DNA of 64,000 nt, taken from Myxococcales bacterium (GTDB taxonomy: Bacteria; Myxococcota_A; Polyangia; Palsa-1104; JAEUJZ01). The translations under genes and the position numbers were made by a program. The stretch covers positions 1 through 64,000 of the forward strand of contig JAEUKA010000077.1 in the NCBI GenBank assembly GCA_016794465.1, written 5' to 3'. The notes under the pieces are model-generated. The model had not been told where the DNA came from. It searched no databases and worked only from the letters and a program-made list of their open reading frames with translations. Below, in pieces: positions 18,939-34,915 of the stretch (positions within the stretch are counted from its first letter, which is position 1; each line of letters begins with the position of its first letter).

Positions 18939-19634
18939 ATGTCGACCTTGTCCTTCTCGGAAAAGCTCTTTGGAACCACGGTGCTCGATGGCGATCGAGC
19001 GATTTTGGCCAAAAAGACCTATGCGCTCCTGTTGGTGAGCGTCGTGATGGCTGCCGTCGGTGGCTATACCTGTGCGACCTCGCCGACGATGATCTCGTTC
19101 TTCATCCGACCGTGGGGCTGGATCTCGGCGCTGGTGCTGCTGAATGTGGTGCCAATGGTGGCGATGTGGGCGTCGCGGCAGAGCCCGGCCCTTGGCATCG
19201 TCGCGCTGGCGGCGGATGGGTTTGTCTCGGGCATTGCGCTTGGTCCGCTGCTGGCCGTTGCCAACTACCTGGCGCCCAATACTATTCCCGCTGCGCTCGC
19301 CGTAACGGGCGGAGTCTTCGCGGCGGTCACCGGCTACGTGATGTTCTCGAAAGAGAAGTTCTCGGCGCCAGCGGGCCTGCTCACTGGGATGTTCTTTGCG
19401 CTGATCATCGCGATGGTCGTGAACTCCTTCATCCATTTGGATGGACTGGGCCTGCTGATAACCATCGGGATCGGCATATTCGGCGTCATCAGCTTGGTCT
19501 ACGCGACGAGCGACGTGCTGAACAACCCGGACTACGACAATCCCGTGCAAGGCGCGCTGATGCTGTTTGCGGCGCTGTTCAACATCTTTGTGACCGCGCT
19601 GCGCCTGCTGCTCCGCTTTTCGTCCCGCGACTAA
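18939..19634 (+). CDS. Bax inhibitor-1 (BI-1/YccA) family membrane protein
   Basis: This 231-residue protein has seven hydrophobic helices and the BI-1 family C-terminus, with ALMLFAALFNIFVTALRLL. BI-1 proteins are pH-sensitive calcium leak channels or inhibitors of membrane proteases such as FtsH. The role in this organism is unknown. The ATG at 18939 is preceded by GGAG at 18927-18930 with 8-nt spacing. A frame extending upstream to 18675 overlaps ligA and is not supported. Confidence 0.85.
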   Translation: MSTLSFSEKLFGTTVLDGDRAILAKKTYALLLVSVVMAAVGGYTCATSPTMISFFIRPWGWISALVLLNVVPMVAMWASRQSPALGIVALAADGFVSGIALGPLLAVANYLAPNTIPAALAVTGGVFAAVTGYVMFSKEKFSAPAGLLTGMFFALIIAMVVNSFIHLDGLGLLITIGIGIFGVISLVYATSDVLNNPDYDNPVQGALMLFAALFNIFVTALRLLLRFSSRD

Positions 19635-19681
19635 CCGCCCACACCACCCTGCCGCCGCGACGCCACCTCTGCGGTGCGCAA

Positions 19682-19711
19682 TTGACCGCTCCGACGCCCG
19701 TACGCTACCGT
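19682..19711 (+). promoter_or_regulatory. Promoter placing transcription start at the kelch gene ATG
   Basis: TTGACC (19682-19687) and TACCGT (19706-19711) are separated by 18 nt. The -10 ends 8 nt before the ATG at 19720, so the predicted transcript would have almost no leader. No ribosome-binding site is visible. Confidence 0.45.
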
Positions 19712-19719
19712 GTAACGTA

Positions 19720-21642
19720 ATGGGCTTCTATCGTCTGCGTGTCGCTAGTCTCTCTGTCGGGCTCCTCGGGCTTGTTTCCTGCAAAGGCAGCCCCGGACCC
19801 GGCATCAAGCTGCAAGTGGCGGAGTCTGCCAGCCAGCACGCCTGCATCAAGACCGACAAGAGCGGCTTTCCGCTGGCCGCCGTGCTGCGTGAGGGCACGG
19901 TGCGTCTGTCGGTGCTGCAGAAGCAAGGGTCAAGCTGGCAGTTTCAGTGCGACCTGACCGCGAAGCTGCCCGACGAACACCCGAGCATTGACCTTGGGGC
20001 CGTCGATCGCAATCAGTACGCGTTCTTCGCGGAGCTGTTCGATCCGGCAGGGCAGCGTGTGCTCACGGGCGCTCTCCAGGGCAAGTCTAGCGTCGCAGCC
20101 GATGGCGGTCCCGGCATCCTGCCGATGTTCGAGGTCGAGAGCTGGAACTGCCCGGCAAGCGGCATGGTGGCGGCACGCGGCTTTCACTCGGCGACGGCGC
20201 TCCCGGGGGGTGAGGTGCTGATCTACGGCGGCGTCGAGACGGGTGTCTCAGCCGGTAACGCAGAGAGCATGGGCGTGACCGATACCGTCGAGCTGTACGA
20301 ACCCAGCAAGGCAGCGTTTCAGGCGGTCACTGTGTCGGGCAAAGGACCGCTGCCGAGGGCCTTTCATCAGACGGCGGTGCTGAGCGCTACCGATACGCAG
20401 GTCAAGCTGATGGTGTTCGGCGGGATTACGGCGCCGCGCGGTCGACAGGTTCTGACGACGCCTATCACGAATGCTCCGCTGCGGCTCGCTCCGTGTGGGG
20501 AGGCTGCACCCGCTGGAGCTGAGATCCTGACGCTTAAATCCGACGGAGCCAAGTGGACGGTGACCAGCGAAGCGGTGGCGCAGACCGACGCGGCTGGCTT
20601 TGCGGGCACGGCCGCGCTGTCGCAAGGTGGACTGGTCAGCATTGGTGGGTCGAAGTTTACGTCGATGCCGACCTGTAGCTCGACGATCTATGTCGATCTG
20701 CTGAAGCCGACTGCCGGTACGGCGGTGCAAAAGGCAGTGGCGTGGTCGGGGCAGAGTGGCGAGGTCTATGGCCAAACGGCGCTGACGGCCGGGTTTTTGG
20801 CACCGTCGCTGACTCCGATCTCGAAGCGCTCGGCGCTGGCCATTGGTGGATCGTGGCCAGCCTCGGCGGCGATGGACCCTCCGATGACGGCGCTCCTTCT
20901 GACGGGAATTCCAGAAACGCCTACAGCGACGGCGGCGATGGGGCAAACGCTGATGGGAGTACCGACAGCCTTTCATACCGCGACGAGAATCGGTGGAGCG
21001 CTCGGGGATAGCCCGACGTATCCCGTCGATGTGCTGCTGACCGGTGGCTTTCAGATGACGGACTCATCGACGCCGGCGCCAGGTCAACCGCCAGCGGCTG
21101 CCAGTGCGGTCCGAGTCTACTCGGTCAAGGATGACACGAGTGCTCCGACGCTGCGTGCCGTGACGCCATATCTTCCGGGCGCTTGTGGCTCTGCCCAGCC
21201 GCACTACCGCGCCGCATCGTACGAGGCTGCATCGGCGACGGCCTCTGGCCAGCGAGTGGTCATCGCCGGCGGCACAGCGACTCAAGTGTCCGGCTGCAAC
21301 GACTGCGAGAGCTCTGCTGACACCAGCCTGCTGTGTACGCTGTCGCAGGCCTCGGTGTATGACTCGGGCAAGAACTCCTTCCGGCAGCTGCCCGCGATGG
21401 CGATGGCGCGGTTTGGGCATCAGCAGACCCTGCTGCAAGACGGCGGCATCTTGGTGACCGGTGGCCTGACCCGGAAAGCAGGCAAGACCACCGAGGCGAC
21501 GAGTGAGTCTGAAATCTACAACCCGCGAGCAGCGAGTACTGCCACCGCCGATCTGGACGATCCGGTGACGCTGTCCCTACCGGCGGGAGAGCAGGCTAGT
21601 CGGGTTGGCGTGGACGCCCGAAATCCTTGTACTCACCTATAG
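19720..21642 (+). CDS. Kelch-repeat lipoprotein
   Basis: This 640-residue outer-membrane or periplasmic lipoprotein has a signal peptide ending in LVSC. The body contains kelch-type blades with paired-glycine and hydrophobic motifs, such as ARGFHSATALPGGEVLIYGG, RAFHQTAVL...KLMVFGG, and GHQQTLLQDGGILVTGG, which together suggest a beta-propeller. Such propellers bind proteins or sugars, and galactose-oxidase relatives are catalytic, but no copper-ligand pattern could be identified. It lies just upstream of the respiratory operon with a 136-nt gap, and no functional link is evident. Confidence 0.7.
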   Translation: MGFYRLRVASLSVGLLGLVSCKGSPGPGIKLQVAESASQHACIKTDKSGFPLAAVLREGTVRLSVLQKQGSSWQFQCDLTAKLPDEHPSIDLGAVDRNQYAFFAELFDPAGQRVLTGALQGKSSVAADGGPGILPMFEVESWNCPASGMVAARGFHSATALPGGEVLIYGGVETGVSAGNAESMGVTDTVELYEPSKAAFQAVTVSGKGPLPRAFHQTAVLSATDTQVKLMVFGGITAPRGRQVLTTPITNAPLRLAPCGEAAPAGAEILTLKSDGAKWTVTSEAVAQTDAAGFAGTAALSQGGLVSIGGSKFTSMPTCSSTIYVDLLKPTAGTAVQKAVAWSGQSGEVYGQTALTAGFLAPSLTPISKRSALAIGGSWPASAAMDPPMTALLLTGIPETPTATAAMGQTLMGVPTAFHTATRIGGALGDSPTYPVDVLLTGGFQMTDSSTPAPGQPPAAASAVRVYSVKDDTSAPTLRAVTPYLPGACGSAQPHYRAASYEAASATASGQRVVIAGGTATQVSGCNDCESSADTSLLCTLSQASVYDSGKNSFRQLPAMAMARFGHQQTLLQDGGILVTGGLTRKAGKTTEATSESEIYNPRAASTATADLDDPVTLSLPAGEQASRVGVDARNPCTHL

Positions 21643-21778
21643 TTCCCCCCTCCTCGCGATCCTACAAATCCTAAGCTTGCTTTCTCGGTGCGCCTTTTGA
21701 TAGGCTGCGCGCCGGTATGTGCATCGCCGATGAACTGGCCAGCGCCCGCCCTGATGATTCCTGTAGAGGCGTTCCGAT

Positions 21779-22464
21779 ATGACCAACCAGCCGACATCTG
21801 ACAAACGCTTTGTCTTCCCTCCGTGGACGAACCGGTTGCCTCCGCTTTCGGTAGCGGCCGTTTTGTTCGGGCTCGTTGGCGCCATTTTTGGCGTCTGGTA
21901 CTACTTCTCCCCGCGACATACGGACGTGGGGTACGAGCCCAACCAACCCATTCCGTACTCGCACAAGCTTCACGCAGGCGACCTTGGACTTGACTGTCGA
22001 TACTGTCACGTCAACGTCGAAAGAACCGAGTTCGCCACAGTCCCTCCGACGCAGGTCTGTATGAACTGCCACGCGAATGTGCGGAAGGACTCTCCCAAGC
22101 TTCAGCCGCTGCGGGAGTCGTGGGCCTACGGCAAGCCGATTCCGTGGGTGCGCGTTCACAAGACCCCGGACTACGCCTTCTTCCCGCACAGCCGCCACGT
22201 CACAAGTGGCGTTGGCTGCGTCGAGTGTCACGGGCGAGTCGATCAGATGGTCACCGTGCGCCAAGTCGAGCCGCTGTCGATGGGCTGGTGCCTCGAGTGC
22301 CACCGCGATCCAGCGCCGCGTCTGCGTCCTCTCGACCAGATCACCAACATGGGCTGGGAGCCGCCGGGCGACAAGCCGCTCGACGTTCGTCGTCGTGAGT
22401 TCGGGGAGAAGCTGGCCCAGGAACTCAAGATTGCGCCACCTACCGATTGCTCTAGGTGTCACCG

Positions 22465-22468
<4 letters not shown>
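21779..22468 (+). CDS. actA: Alternative complex III subunit ActA, pentaheme cytochrome c
   Basis: This is the pentaheme c-type cytochrome of alternative complex III, the quinol:electron-acceptor oxidoreductase that replaces bc1. One N-terminal membrane anchor (about residues 22-43) is followed by five CxxCH sites: CRYCH (C73), CMNCH, CVECH, CLECH and CSRCH. 229 residues. ActA takes electrons from the ActB iron-sulfur clusters and passes them towards the terminal oxidase. It is the first gene of the operon. Its stop overlaps the actB start as ATGA. No strong promoter was identified in the 136-nt upstream gap. Confidence 0.95.
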
Positions 22469-27418
<4,950 letters not shown>

Positions 27419-27419
<1 letters not shown>

Positions 27420-27988
27420 TGTCTGCCAAGACCGCAGTTACCTTTGAAGACAACGTCTGGGGCGTTGTCGCCGAGTACAAGTCGCCGGGCGCGCTCCTCG
27501 AGGCCGTGAAGGCGGTGCGTCAGGCTGGCTTTTCGGCGATCGACACCTACACCCCGTTTCCCATCCACGGCATGGATCGCGCCATGGGGCTGCGTCCGAC
27601 CATCCTGCCCTACTTGGTGCTCGGTGGCGGTCTGACCGGCGTCGGCTGCGCCATCTTGTTGCAGTGGTGGATGAACGGCTTTGACTATCCGTTCATCATC
27701 GGCGGCAAGCCCATCATCTCGTACCAGGCCTACGTGCCGGTTGGTTTCGAGCTGATGGTCCTTCTGTCCGCGCTGACGACCGTGTTTGGTCTGTTTGCGC
27801 TGTGTCGGTTGCCGCAGCCGTACCATCCCTTGTTTACCCACGACCGCTTTCCGCGCTTCTCGGATGACGGGTTCTTCCTGGCGATTGAGGCCACAGACCC
27901 GAGCTTCAGCGAAGCGCGAGCCCGTGAAGCGCTGGCAGCTGCCGGCGGCACGGAGATCACGGTCGTTCGGGACATTTCGGAGACGTAG
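27419..27988 (+). CDS. actD: Alternative complex III subunit ActD (DUF3341)
   Basis: This 189-residue protein begins with a cytoplasmic DUF3341-type domain, followed by two membrane helices (about residues 60-85 and 100-125) and a C-terminal segment. Family signatures include EAVKAVRQAGFSAIDTYTPFPIHGMD at the N-terminus and HPLFTHDRF after the helices. It is a structural subunit next to ActC and carries no cofactor. Its start overlaps actC by one base, and actE follows after 4 nt. Confidence 0.92.
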
Positions 27989-27992
27989 GCCC

Positions 27993-28622
27993 ATGCAAAG
28001 ACGCTTTACAACATCGTCGCTCGCCGTGGTCCTTGTCTGTGGAACGCTCCTAGGCTGTCGCGGCAATCCGTCCGAGGACCCGCCCATTCACCTGCAGCGC
28101 AACATGTACACGCAGGACAAGGGCAAAGTGCAGCGCGAGAACCCCTTCTTCGAGGACGGCCGTGTCATGCGCCCGCTTGAGGAAGGAACGCTCAGCACCT
28201 CGGCGCCTGTGGTGAAGACGGCGTACTACACCGGCAAGGACGAGCAAGGCCGCCCGGTGGACAAGTTCCCAGATCAGGTCACGGTCGATGCGAACCTGCT
28301 CAAGCGCGGCCAAGACCGCTTCAACATCTACTGCTCGCCGTGTCACGACCGCTCGGGCTCTGGAAACGGAATCGTCATCCAGCGCGCGAACAAGCTGGGC
28401 TCGTGGATCGTGCCTGCGTACTCCGAGCAGCGCCTGCTTGATACGCCGGTGGGAGACATCTTCTCGACCATCACCAACGGCAAGAACACCATGAAGTCCT
28501 ACGCCTATCAGGTGCCGGTTGCGGACCGCTGGGCGATTGTTGCGTACGTTCGGGCTCTGCAGCGCAGCCAAGGACTGAAGGTCGAGCAGCTCACCGCTGA
28601 GCAGAGGGGCCAACTCAAATGA
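27993..28622 (+). CDS. actE: Alternative complex III subunit ActE, monoheme cytochrome c
   Basis: This 209-residue lipoprotein has a signal peptide ending in LLGC and a single class I cytochrome c domain with heme site CSPCH. A GDIFSTITNGKNTMKSY segment carries the axial methionine. ActE is the peripheral monoheme subunit that probably hands electrons to the oxidase. The ATG at 27993 was chosen because the signal peptide begins there; upstream sequence in this frame overlaps actD. The actF start overlaps the stop by 4 nt. Confidence 0.93.
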   Translation: MQRRFTTSSLAVVLVCGTLLGCRGNPSEDPPIHLQRNMYTQDKGKVQRENPFFEDGRVMRPLEEGTLSTSAPVVKTAYYTGKDEQGRPVDKFPDQVTVDANLLKRGQDRFNIYCSPCHDRSGSGNGIVIQRANKLGSWIVPAYSEQRLLDTPVGDIFSTITNGKNTMKSYAYQVPVADRWAIVAYVRALQRSQGLKVEQLTAEQRGQLK

Positions 28623-29848
28623 GCGCAATGCACACCGATCTGTCTGCCGCGCGGCTACAGATTCCCGTCGGAGCCGCCAATCGTTGGGCGATGATTTTCG
28701 GCGGAATCGGGCTGCTCGGGCTGGCTGCCACCGCCTCCGGATTCTTTTCCGAAGCGACCCGGATGGAGTCGCTGTCGGCGTACTTGGTGGCGTTCTTCTA
28801 CGTCCTGACGCTCGCGGTCGGCGCGATGTTCTTTGCGGCGCTCCAGCATCTGGTGGGCGCGCGCTGGAGCGTGGTGCTGCGTCGTATTGCCGAAAACTAC
28901 GGCTCGTTTACGCCGTGGCTCATCCTGCTGTTCATTCCGATTGCGGTGTTTGCCAAAGACATCCTGCCGTGGATGAACATCGAGGGCATCAAGAACCCCG
29001 AGTACCGCCAAGCAGTGACGGTCGCGATGGAGTCGAAGACGTGGTACCTGACGGTGCCGTTCTTCTTCGGGCGCGCGGTCATCTACTTTGCGTTCTGGAC
29101 CTTTGCCGGCCTGTTCTATTACCGCAAGTCGGTGGAAGTGGACACGAGCGGCGACGCGCACACGATTCTCCTCCTGCGTAAGCTAGCGCCACCGACGGTG
29201 ATTCTGTTCGGTCTGACGTTGACGTTCGCGGCCTTTGACTGGCTGATGGGCGTCGATCCGACCTGGGCGACTACCATGTTCGGTGTCTACGGCTTTGCGG
29301 GCACGATGCTGTCCTCGCTGGCGCTGATTGCCCTGACGGCGCGGACCCTGCAAGGCTACGGCTACATGGAAGGAGTGGTGAACGACGAGCACTTCCATGA
29401 CATCGGCAAGCTGATGTTCGGCTTCACGGTGTTCTGGGCGTACATCGCGTACTCGATGTTCATGCTGATTTGGTACGCCAACCTGCCCGAAGAGACGGTG
29501 TGGTATCGCAAGCACTGGGAGAACGGCTGGTCGACGCTGACCTGGACGCTCATCCTGCTTCACTTCCTGGTGCCGTTCTTCGGTCTGATCTCGCGGACGG
29601 CCAAGCGTCACCCGACGATTCTCAAAGCGCTCGCGGCGCTGCTGGTGGTGATGCACTGGGTCGATCTGTACTGGCTGATCATGCCGCTCTTCCGCGAGCA
29701 CATGGCGTTCTCCTTCTACGACTTCGCGGCTGTGCTGGGCACCGCTGGCCTGTTCTTCGGAGTGGCGGCGCGTACGTTCGGCAAGGCAGCGCTGATTCCG
29801 ATCAAGGACCCGCATCTGGCGGATTCGATGGGGTATGACAATGGCTGA
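28619..29848 (+). CDS. actF: Alternative complex III subunit ActF
   Basis: This is a 409-residue polytopic membrane protein with about ten helices, distantly related to ActC, lacking cofactors. It forms the second half of the membrane domain. Typical segments are ILPWMNIEGIKNPEY and FDWLMGVDPTWATTMFGVY. It overlaps actE by 4 nt and the following small gene by 8 nt. Confidence 0.92.
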   Translation: MSAMHTDLSAARLQIPVGAANRWAMIFGGIGLLGLAATASGFFSEATRMESLSAYLVAFFYVLTLAVGAMFFAALQHLVGARWSVVLRRIAENYGSFTPWLILLFIPIAVFAKDILPWMNIEGIKNPEYRQAVTVAMESKTWYLTVPFFFGRAVIYFAFWTFAGLFYYRKSVEVDTSGDAHTILLLRKLAPPTVILFGLTLTFAAFDWLMGVDPTWATTMFGVYGFAGTMLSSLALIALTARTLQGYGYMEGVVNDEHFHDIGKLMFGFTVFWAYIAYSMFMLIWYANLPEETVWYRKHWENGWSTLTWTLILLHFLVPFFGLISRTAKRHPTILKALAALLVVMHWVDLYWLIMPLFREHMAFSFYDFAAVLGTAGLFFGVAARTFGKAALIPIKDPHLADSMGYDNG

Positions 29849-30167
29849 GCAAGCGGACAACCATGGTCACGGCGACGTAGCCGTCGACGAGCAGCAGCCA
29901 CCAAACTTCCAGCTGTTTGTGTGGGGGGTGGTGTTGAGCGTGGTCTTCTTTGGGACTGCGCTGCTGTTTAACTCCGTGTTCATTCGCTACTCCGAGAAGC
30001 TCATTCAAGAGCGCAGCTTGGGAGGGCAAGATCAGGAGCTGACCAGCCTGCGGGTTCTCGAAGAGAAGCGCCTGTCGAATGTCGGTTACGTCGATCAGGC
30101 CAAGGGCACCGTTCACATTCCCATCACAGAGGGAATGAAGAAGGTGATCGAGGAAAACAAGAGATGA
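29841..30167 (+). CDS. Small single-helix protein at the actG position
   Basis: This 108-residue protein has a His-containing N-terminus (NHGHGD), one membrane helix (about residues 24-44), and a periplasmic tail with a VDQAKGTVHIPITEGMKKV segment. That GxVxIPIxxxM motif recurs, from memory, in small proteins of oxidase operons. It sits where ActG or an assembly factor would be, but I cannot assign it firmly. The start ATG at 29841 is favoured over 29835 because GGGG at 29830-29833 has 7-nt spacing to it. It overlaps the actF stop, and its own stop overlaps the SCO gene by 4 nt. Confidence 0.7.
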   Translation: MAEQADNHGHGDVAVDEQQPPNFQLFVWGVVLSVVFFGTALLFNSVFIRYSEKLIQERSLGGQDQELTSLRVLEEKRLSNVGYVDQAKGTVHIPITEGMKKVIEENKR

Positions 30168-30988
30168 GCCCGCTGTCCCGGGTGCTCCTCGTTGGCTTGC
30201 TCTTCACGACGATGGGCGTAGTCCGTCCAGCGCGTGCCGAGCAAGAGGTGCCCAAGGAACTTCAAGGCATCGCCATCGACGGAACGCTTGGGGCCAAGGT
30301 TCCTCTCGACCTTTCTTTCGTGGATCAGTCAGGCAAACAGGTGCAGCTGCGCGACTACTTTGTCGGCGGGCGACCGGTCATCTTGGCCTTGGCGTATTAC
30401 AGCTGTCCGATGCTCTGTACCCTGGTCTTAAACGGACTGGTGGAGGGCATGCGGCCGCTGCCGTTTTCGCCCGGCAAAGAGTATCAAGTCGTGACGCTGA
30501 GCATCGACCCGCGCGATCAGCCTCACCTCGCGCTTGCCAAGCGAGCCGTGTATTTGCAGAGCTTGAAACGGGAGCTGGGGGATGTGGGCCGCGACTGGCC
30601 CTTTCTCTCTGGCTCGGAACAGGACATTGCCAAGGTCGCCGCCGCAGTCGGCTTCCATTTTCGCTGGGATGAGGAAGGCAAGCAGTGGGCGCATGCCGCC
30701 GGGATCTTCGTGCTGACGCCTGACGGTCGGCTGTCGCAGATCCTGTACGGAATCACGTTTCCAGAGCGTGATCTGCGGCTGGCGCTGGTCGAAGCCTCGC
30801 TGGGCGGAATCGGGAGCCCACTCGACAAGCTGCTCCTCTGGTGCTTCCACTACGACCCGAAAGAGCGCCGCTACTCGCTGGCGGCCATCGCTCTGGTCCG
30901 CGTGGGCGGCGTCCTCACGATGATGGTCTTGGGATCGTTCCTTATTGCCGCGTGGCGGAGAGATCGCCGCGCTCGGGTGAACGGATGA
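30164..30988 (+). CDS. SCO1/SenC-type copper chaperone
   Basis: This thioredoxin-fold protein delivers copper to the CuA site of cytochrome oxidase subunit II. 274 residues, with an N-terminal signal, the copper ligands CPMLC (Cys81, Cys85) and the distal histidine in QWAHAAG (His177), and a C-terminal membrane helix (about residues 245-265) that many SCO proteins lack. It lies directly before coxB with an ATGA overlap, which fits its assembly role. Confidence 0.93.
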   Translation: MSPLSRVLLVGLLFTTMGVVRPARAEQEVPKELQGIAIDGTLGAKVPLDLSFVDQSGKQVQLRDYFVGGRPVILALAYYSCPMLCTLVLNGLVEGMRPLPFSPGKEYQVVTLSIDPRDQPHLALAKRAVYLQSLKRELGDVGRDWPFLSGSEQDIAKVAAAVGFHFRWDEEGKQWAHAAGIFVLTPDGRLSQILYGITFPERDLRLALVEASLGGIGSPLDKLLLWCFHYDPKERRYSLAAIALVRVGGVLTMMVLGSFLIAAWRRDRRARVNG

Positions 30989-31950
30989 TGCAGCCAAACA
31001 CAGAAGTTGCTTATGGGTTACCAGCCCAGGCATCAACGCTGGCAGGAGCGTACGACACGCTCTTTTTGTCTTTGACCGCGCTGTGCCTGTTCTGCCTCGT
31101 GCTTATCGCTGGCGCGGGCGTGTACTTCGTGTACCGCTATCGCTATCGGGGCGGAGAGCACCAGGCCGTCGAGATTTCGCACAACACCACGCTGGAAGTG
31201 CTCTGGAGCGTCATCCCTCTGTTCGTCGTGATGGGGCTGTTCGCGTGGGGCTTCAAGAACTTCATGGACCAGCTCGTGCCGCCGAAGGACGCGCTGGAGG
31301 TCCGCGTGACCGGCAAGAAGTGGAAGTGGACGTTCGAGTATCCCAACGGTGCCCAGAGCGCCGACGAGATGGCGGTTCCCATCGGCAAGCCGGTCAAGCT
31401 CATCATCACGTCAAACGACGTGCTGCACAGCTTCTTTGTCCCGAGCTTCCGGATGAAGATGGACGCGGTCCCGAACAAGTACAACGTGATGTGGTTCCAG
31501 CCGACGCTGGAAGGCCCGCAGCAGGTGTTCTGCGCGGAGTACTGCGGCACCGACCACTCGGTGATGTATGCGAAGATCAAGGTGATGCAGCCGGCGGGTT
31601 ACCAGCAGTGGCTGGATGCGCATGCTCCGGTGAATGACTCGGACCCGATCGCGCACGGCAAGTCGCTGTTCGAGATCAAGGGCGGCTGCAACGCCTGTCA
31701 CGCCATCAAGAGTGCGGCCGAGCAGCCGCAGCCGGTCATCGGTCCGCGCCTTCATCAGCTGTTTGGTCGCAAAGAAAAGATCCAGGGCCAGGGTGAGCTT
31801 ACCGTCGACGACAACTACCTTCGTGAGTCGATCGAGAACCCGATGGCCAAGATTGTTGAGGGCTTTGCTCCCGCGATGCCTCCCTTCAAGGGACGCTTCA
31901 CCGATAAGGAGCTTGGGCACCTCATCGACTACATCAAGAGTCTGAAGTAA
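30985..31950 (+). CDS. coxB: caa3 oxidase subunit II with fused cytochrome c
   Basis: This is the CuA-bearing subunit with a C-terminal cytochrome c domain, which defines the oxidase as caa3. 321 residues. There are two membrane helices near the N-terminus, then the cupredoxin with CuA ligands C183, C187, H191 and M194 (CAEYCGTDHSVM). The heme site CNACH is at C235/C238/H239, and the axial methionine is probably in APAMPPFKG. The ATG at 30985 overlaps the SCO stop by 4 nt. A frame extending to 30841 lies inside the SCO gene and was rejected. Confidence 0.96.
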   Translation: MMQPNTEVAYGLPAQASTLAGAYDTLFLSLTALCLFCLVLIAGAGVYFVYRYRYRGGEHQAVEISHNTTLEVLWSVIPLFVVMGLFAWGFKNFMDQLVPPKDALEVRVTGKKWKWTFEYPNGAQSADEMAVPIGKPVKLIITSNDVLHSFFVPSFRMKMDAVPNKYNVMWFQPTLEGPQQVFCAEYCGTDHSVMYAKIKVMQPAGYQQWLDAHAPVNDSDPIAHGKSLFEIKGGCNACHAIKSAAEQPQPVIGPRLHQLFGRKEKIQGQGELTVDDNYLRESIENPMAKIVEGFAPAMPPFKGRFTDKELGHLIDYIKSLK

Positions 31951-31963
31951 TCGAGGTTCAGTC

Positions 31964-33589
<1,626 letters not shown>

Positions 33590-33625
33590 GCGTTTTCAAA
33601 CTTCTGCGAGCCGCAAGGAGCACTT

Positions 33626-34327
33626 ATGAGCAATCCGGCCCGTACCTATCATCACGCGCACCACTTCCCCTCGCCACGCGACGAGTCGGAAGCGGCCAAG
33701 CTCGGGATGTGGATCTTTCTGGCGACTGAAATCCTGCTGTTCTCGGGTCTGTTTATGGCGTACGCCGCGTACCGCTATACCCACCCCGAGATGTTCAAGA
33801 CCGTCCACCAGCTGCTCGACTGGAAGCTGGGCGCGGTCAACACCATGGTCCTCATCTTTTCGTCGCTGACGATGGCGCTCGGGGTCCGCTCGGCGCAGCT
33901 GTCGAAGCAGGGCCAGACCGTCGGCTTCCTGGCGATTACGCTCCTGTGCGGCGCGGCCTTCTTGGTCGTGAAGTACTTCGAGTACTCGCACAAGTTTCAC
34001 CTTGGCACGCTGCCGGGTGGTGGACCGCTGGGTCACTGGAATCCCGACTACGCGGCGCTGGCCCACGAGCATGGCGCCGAGTTTGTCGAGAAGCTCAAGT
34101 CGCTCGACTCGCCGCACATCTTCATCGGAATCTACTTCCTGATGACCGGCCTCCACGGCCTCCACGTCGTCATCGGCATGATCGCCATCACCTGGGTGCT
34201 CTTGCGCGCGATGCGTGGTGACTTCAGCTCGAAGTACTTCTTCCCGGTCGAGTGCGTCGGCCTGTACTGGCACCTTGTCGACTTGATCTGGATCTACCTG
34301 TTCCCGCTCCTCTACTTGGTGGGGTAA
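33626..34327 (+). CDS. coxC: Cytochrome oxidase subunit III
   Basis: This 233-residue membrane protein has the family segment SEAAKLGMWIFLATEILLFSG near the start and HLVDLIWIYLFPLLYL at the end, with seven probable helices. A histidine-rich N-terminus (YHHAHHF) is present. Subunit III stabilises subunit I and the proton uptake path. AAGGAG lies 7 nt before the ATG. Confidence 0.94.
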   Translation: MSNPARTYHHAHHFPSPRDESEAAKLGMWIFLATEILLFSGLFMAYAAYRYTHPEMFKTVHQLLDWKLGAVNTMVLIFSSLTMALGVRSAQLSKQGQTVGFLAITLLCGAAFLVVKYFEYSHKFHLGTLPGGGPLGHWNPDYAALAHEHGAEFVEKLKSLDSPHIFIGIYFLMTGLHGLHVVIGMIAITWVLLRAMRGDFSSKYFFPVECVGLYWHLVDLIWIYLFPLLYLVG

Positions 34328-34330
34328 GTC

Positions 34331-34915
34331 ATGACGCAGGCACACACGAACCACAACGACACAGACGGCCACGATCACGACGAGCCGCACATCACGCCGC
34401 TGCCGATTTATCTCGGGGTGTGGGGCGCGCTGGTGGTGCTCACCGCGTTCACGGTCATCGTCTCGCGCTTCGACTTTGGCAGCGCCAACACCATCGTGGC
34501 CATGATTGTTGCGACGATCAAAGCGACGCTGGTGGCGCTGTTTTTCATGCACCTGCTCTACGACAACAAGCTCAACTTGGTCATCCTGATGGCCAGCTTC
34601 TTGTTTGTGGCAGTGTTCTTTACCCCGACGCTGATTGACTTGGGCACGCGCGGCATGATTGACCCGATCAAGACCCGCGCTGGCTACAAGACTGCCAACG
34701 CCAAGCCGTCGACTCTGCCCGAGGCACCCGTCGAGGTCGCACCTGCCCCAGCGCCCGCACCCGCTGCGGTCGAGCATGCTGCCCCCGCTGCCGCGCCAGC
34801 CGCCGCACCTGCTGGACAGCCCGCCCCCGCTGCTGCGCCTGCGGTACCTGCTGCGCCAGCCGCTGCTCCGCACGCCCCAGCTGGGCATCCAGCCCCCGCT
34901 GCTGCGCCACACTAA
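34331..34915 (+). CDS. coxD: Cytochrome oxidase subunit IV with Ala/Pro-rich tail
   Basis: This 194-residue protein has a His/Asp-rich N-terminus (HNDTDGHDHDEPH), three membrane helices (about residues 22-43, 56-76 and 82-102) with the ATIKATLVALFFMHL signature of prokaryotic subunit IV, and then about 70 residues of Ala/Pro/His low-complexity sequence. That tail ends in HAPAGHPAPAAAPH and echoes the C-terminus of ActB. The stop overlaps the convergent carbamoyltransferase gene by 4 nt. Confidence 0.85.
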   Translation: MTQAHTNHNDTDGHDHDEPHITPLPIYLGVWGALVVLTAFTVIVSRFDFGSANTIVAMIVATIKATLVALFFMHLLYDNKLNLVILMASFLFVAVFFTPTLIDLGTRGMIDPIKTRAGYKTANAKPSTLPEAPVEVAPAPAPAPAAVEHAAPAAAPAAAPAGQPAPAAAPAVPAAPAAAPHAPAGHPAPAAAPH

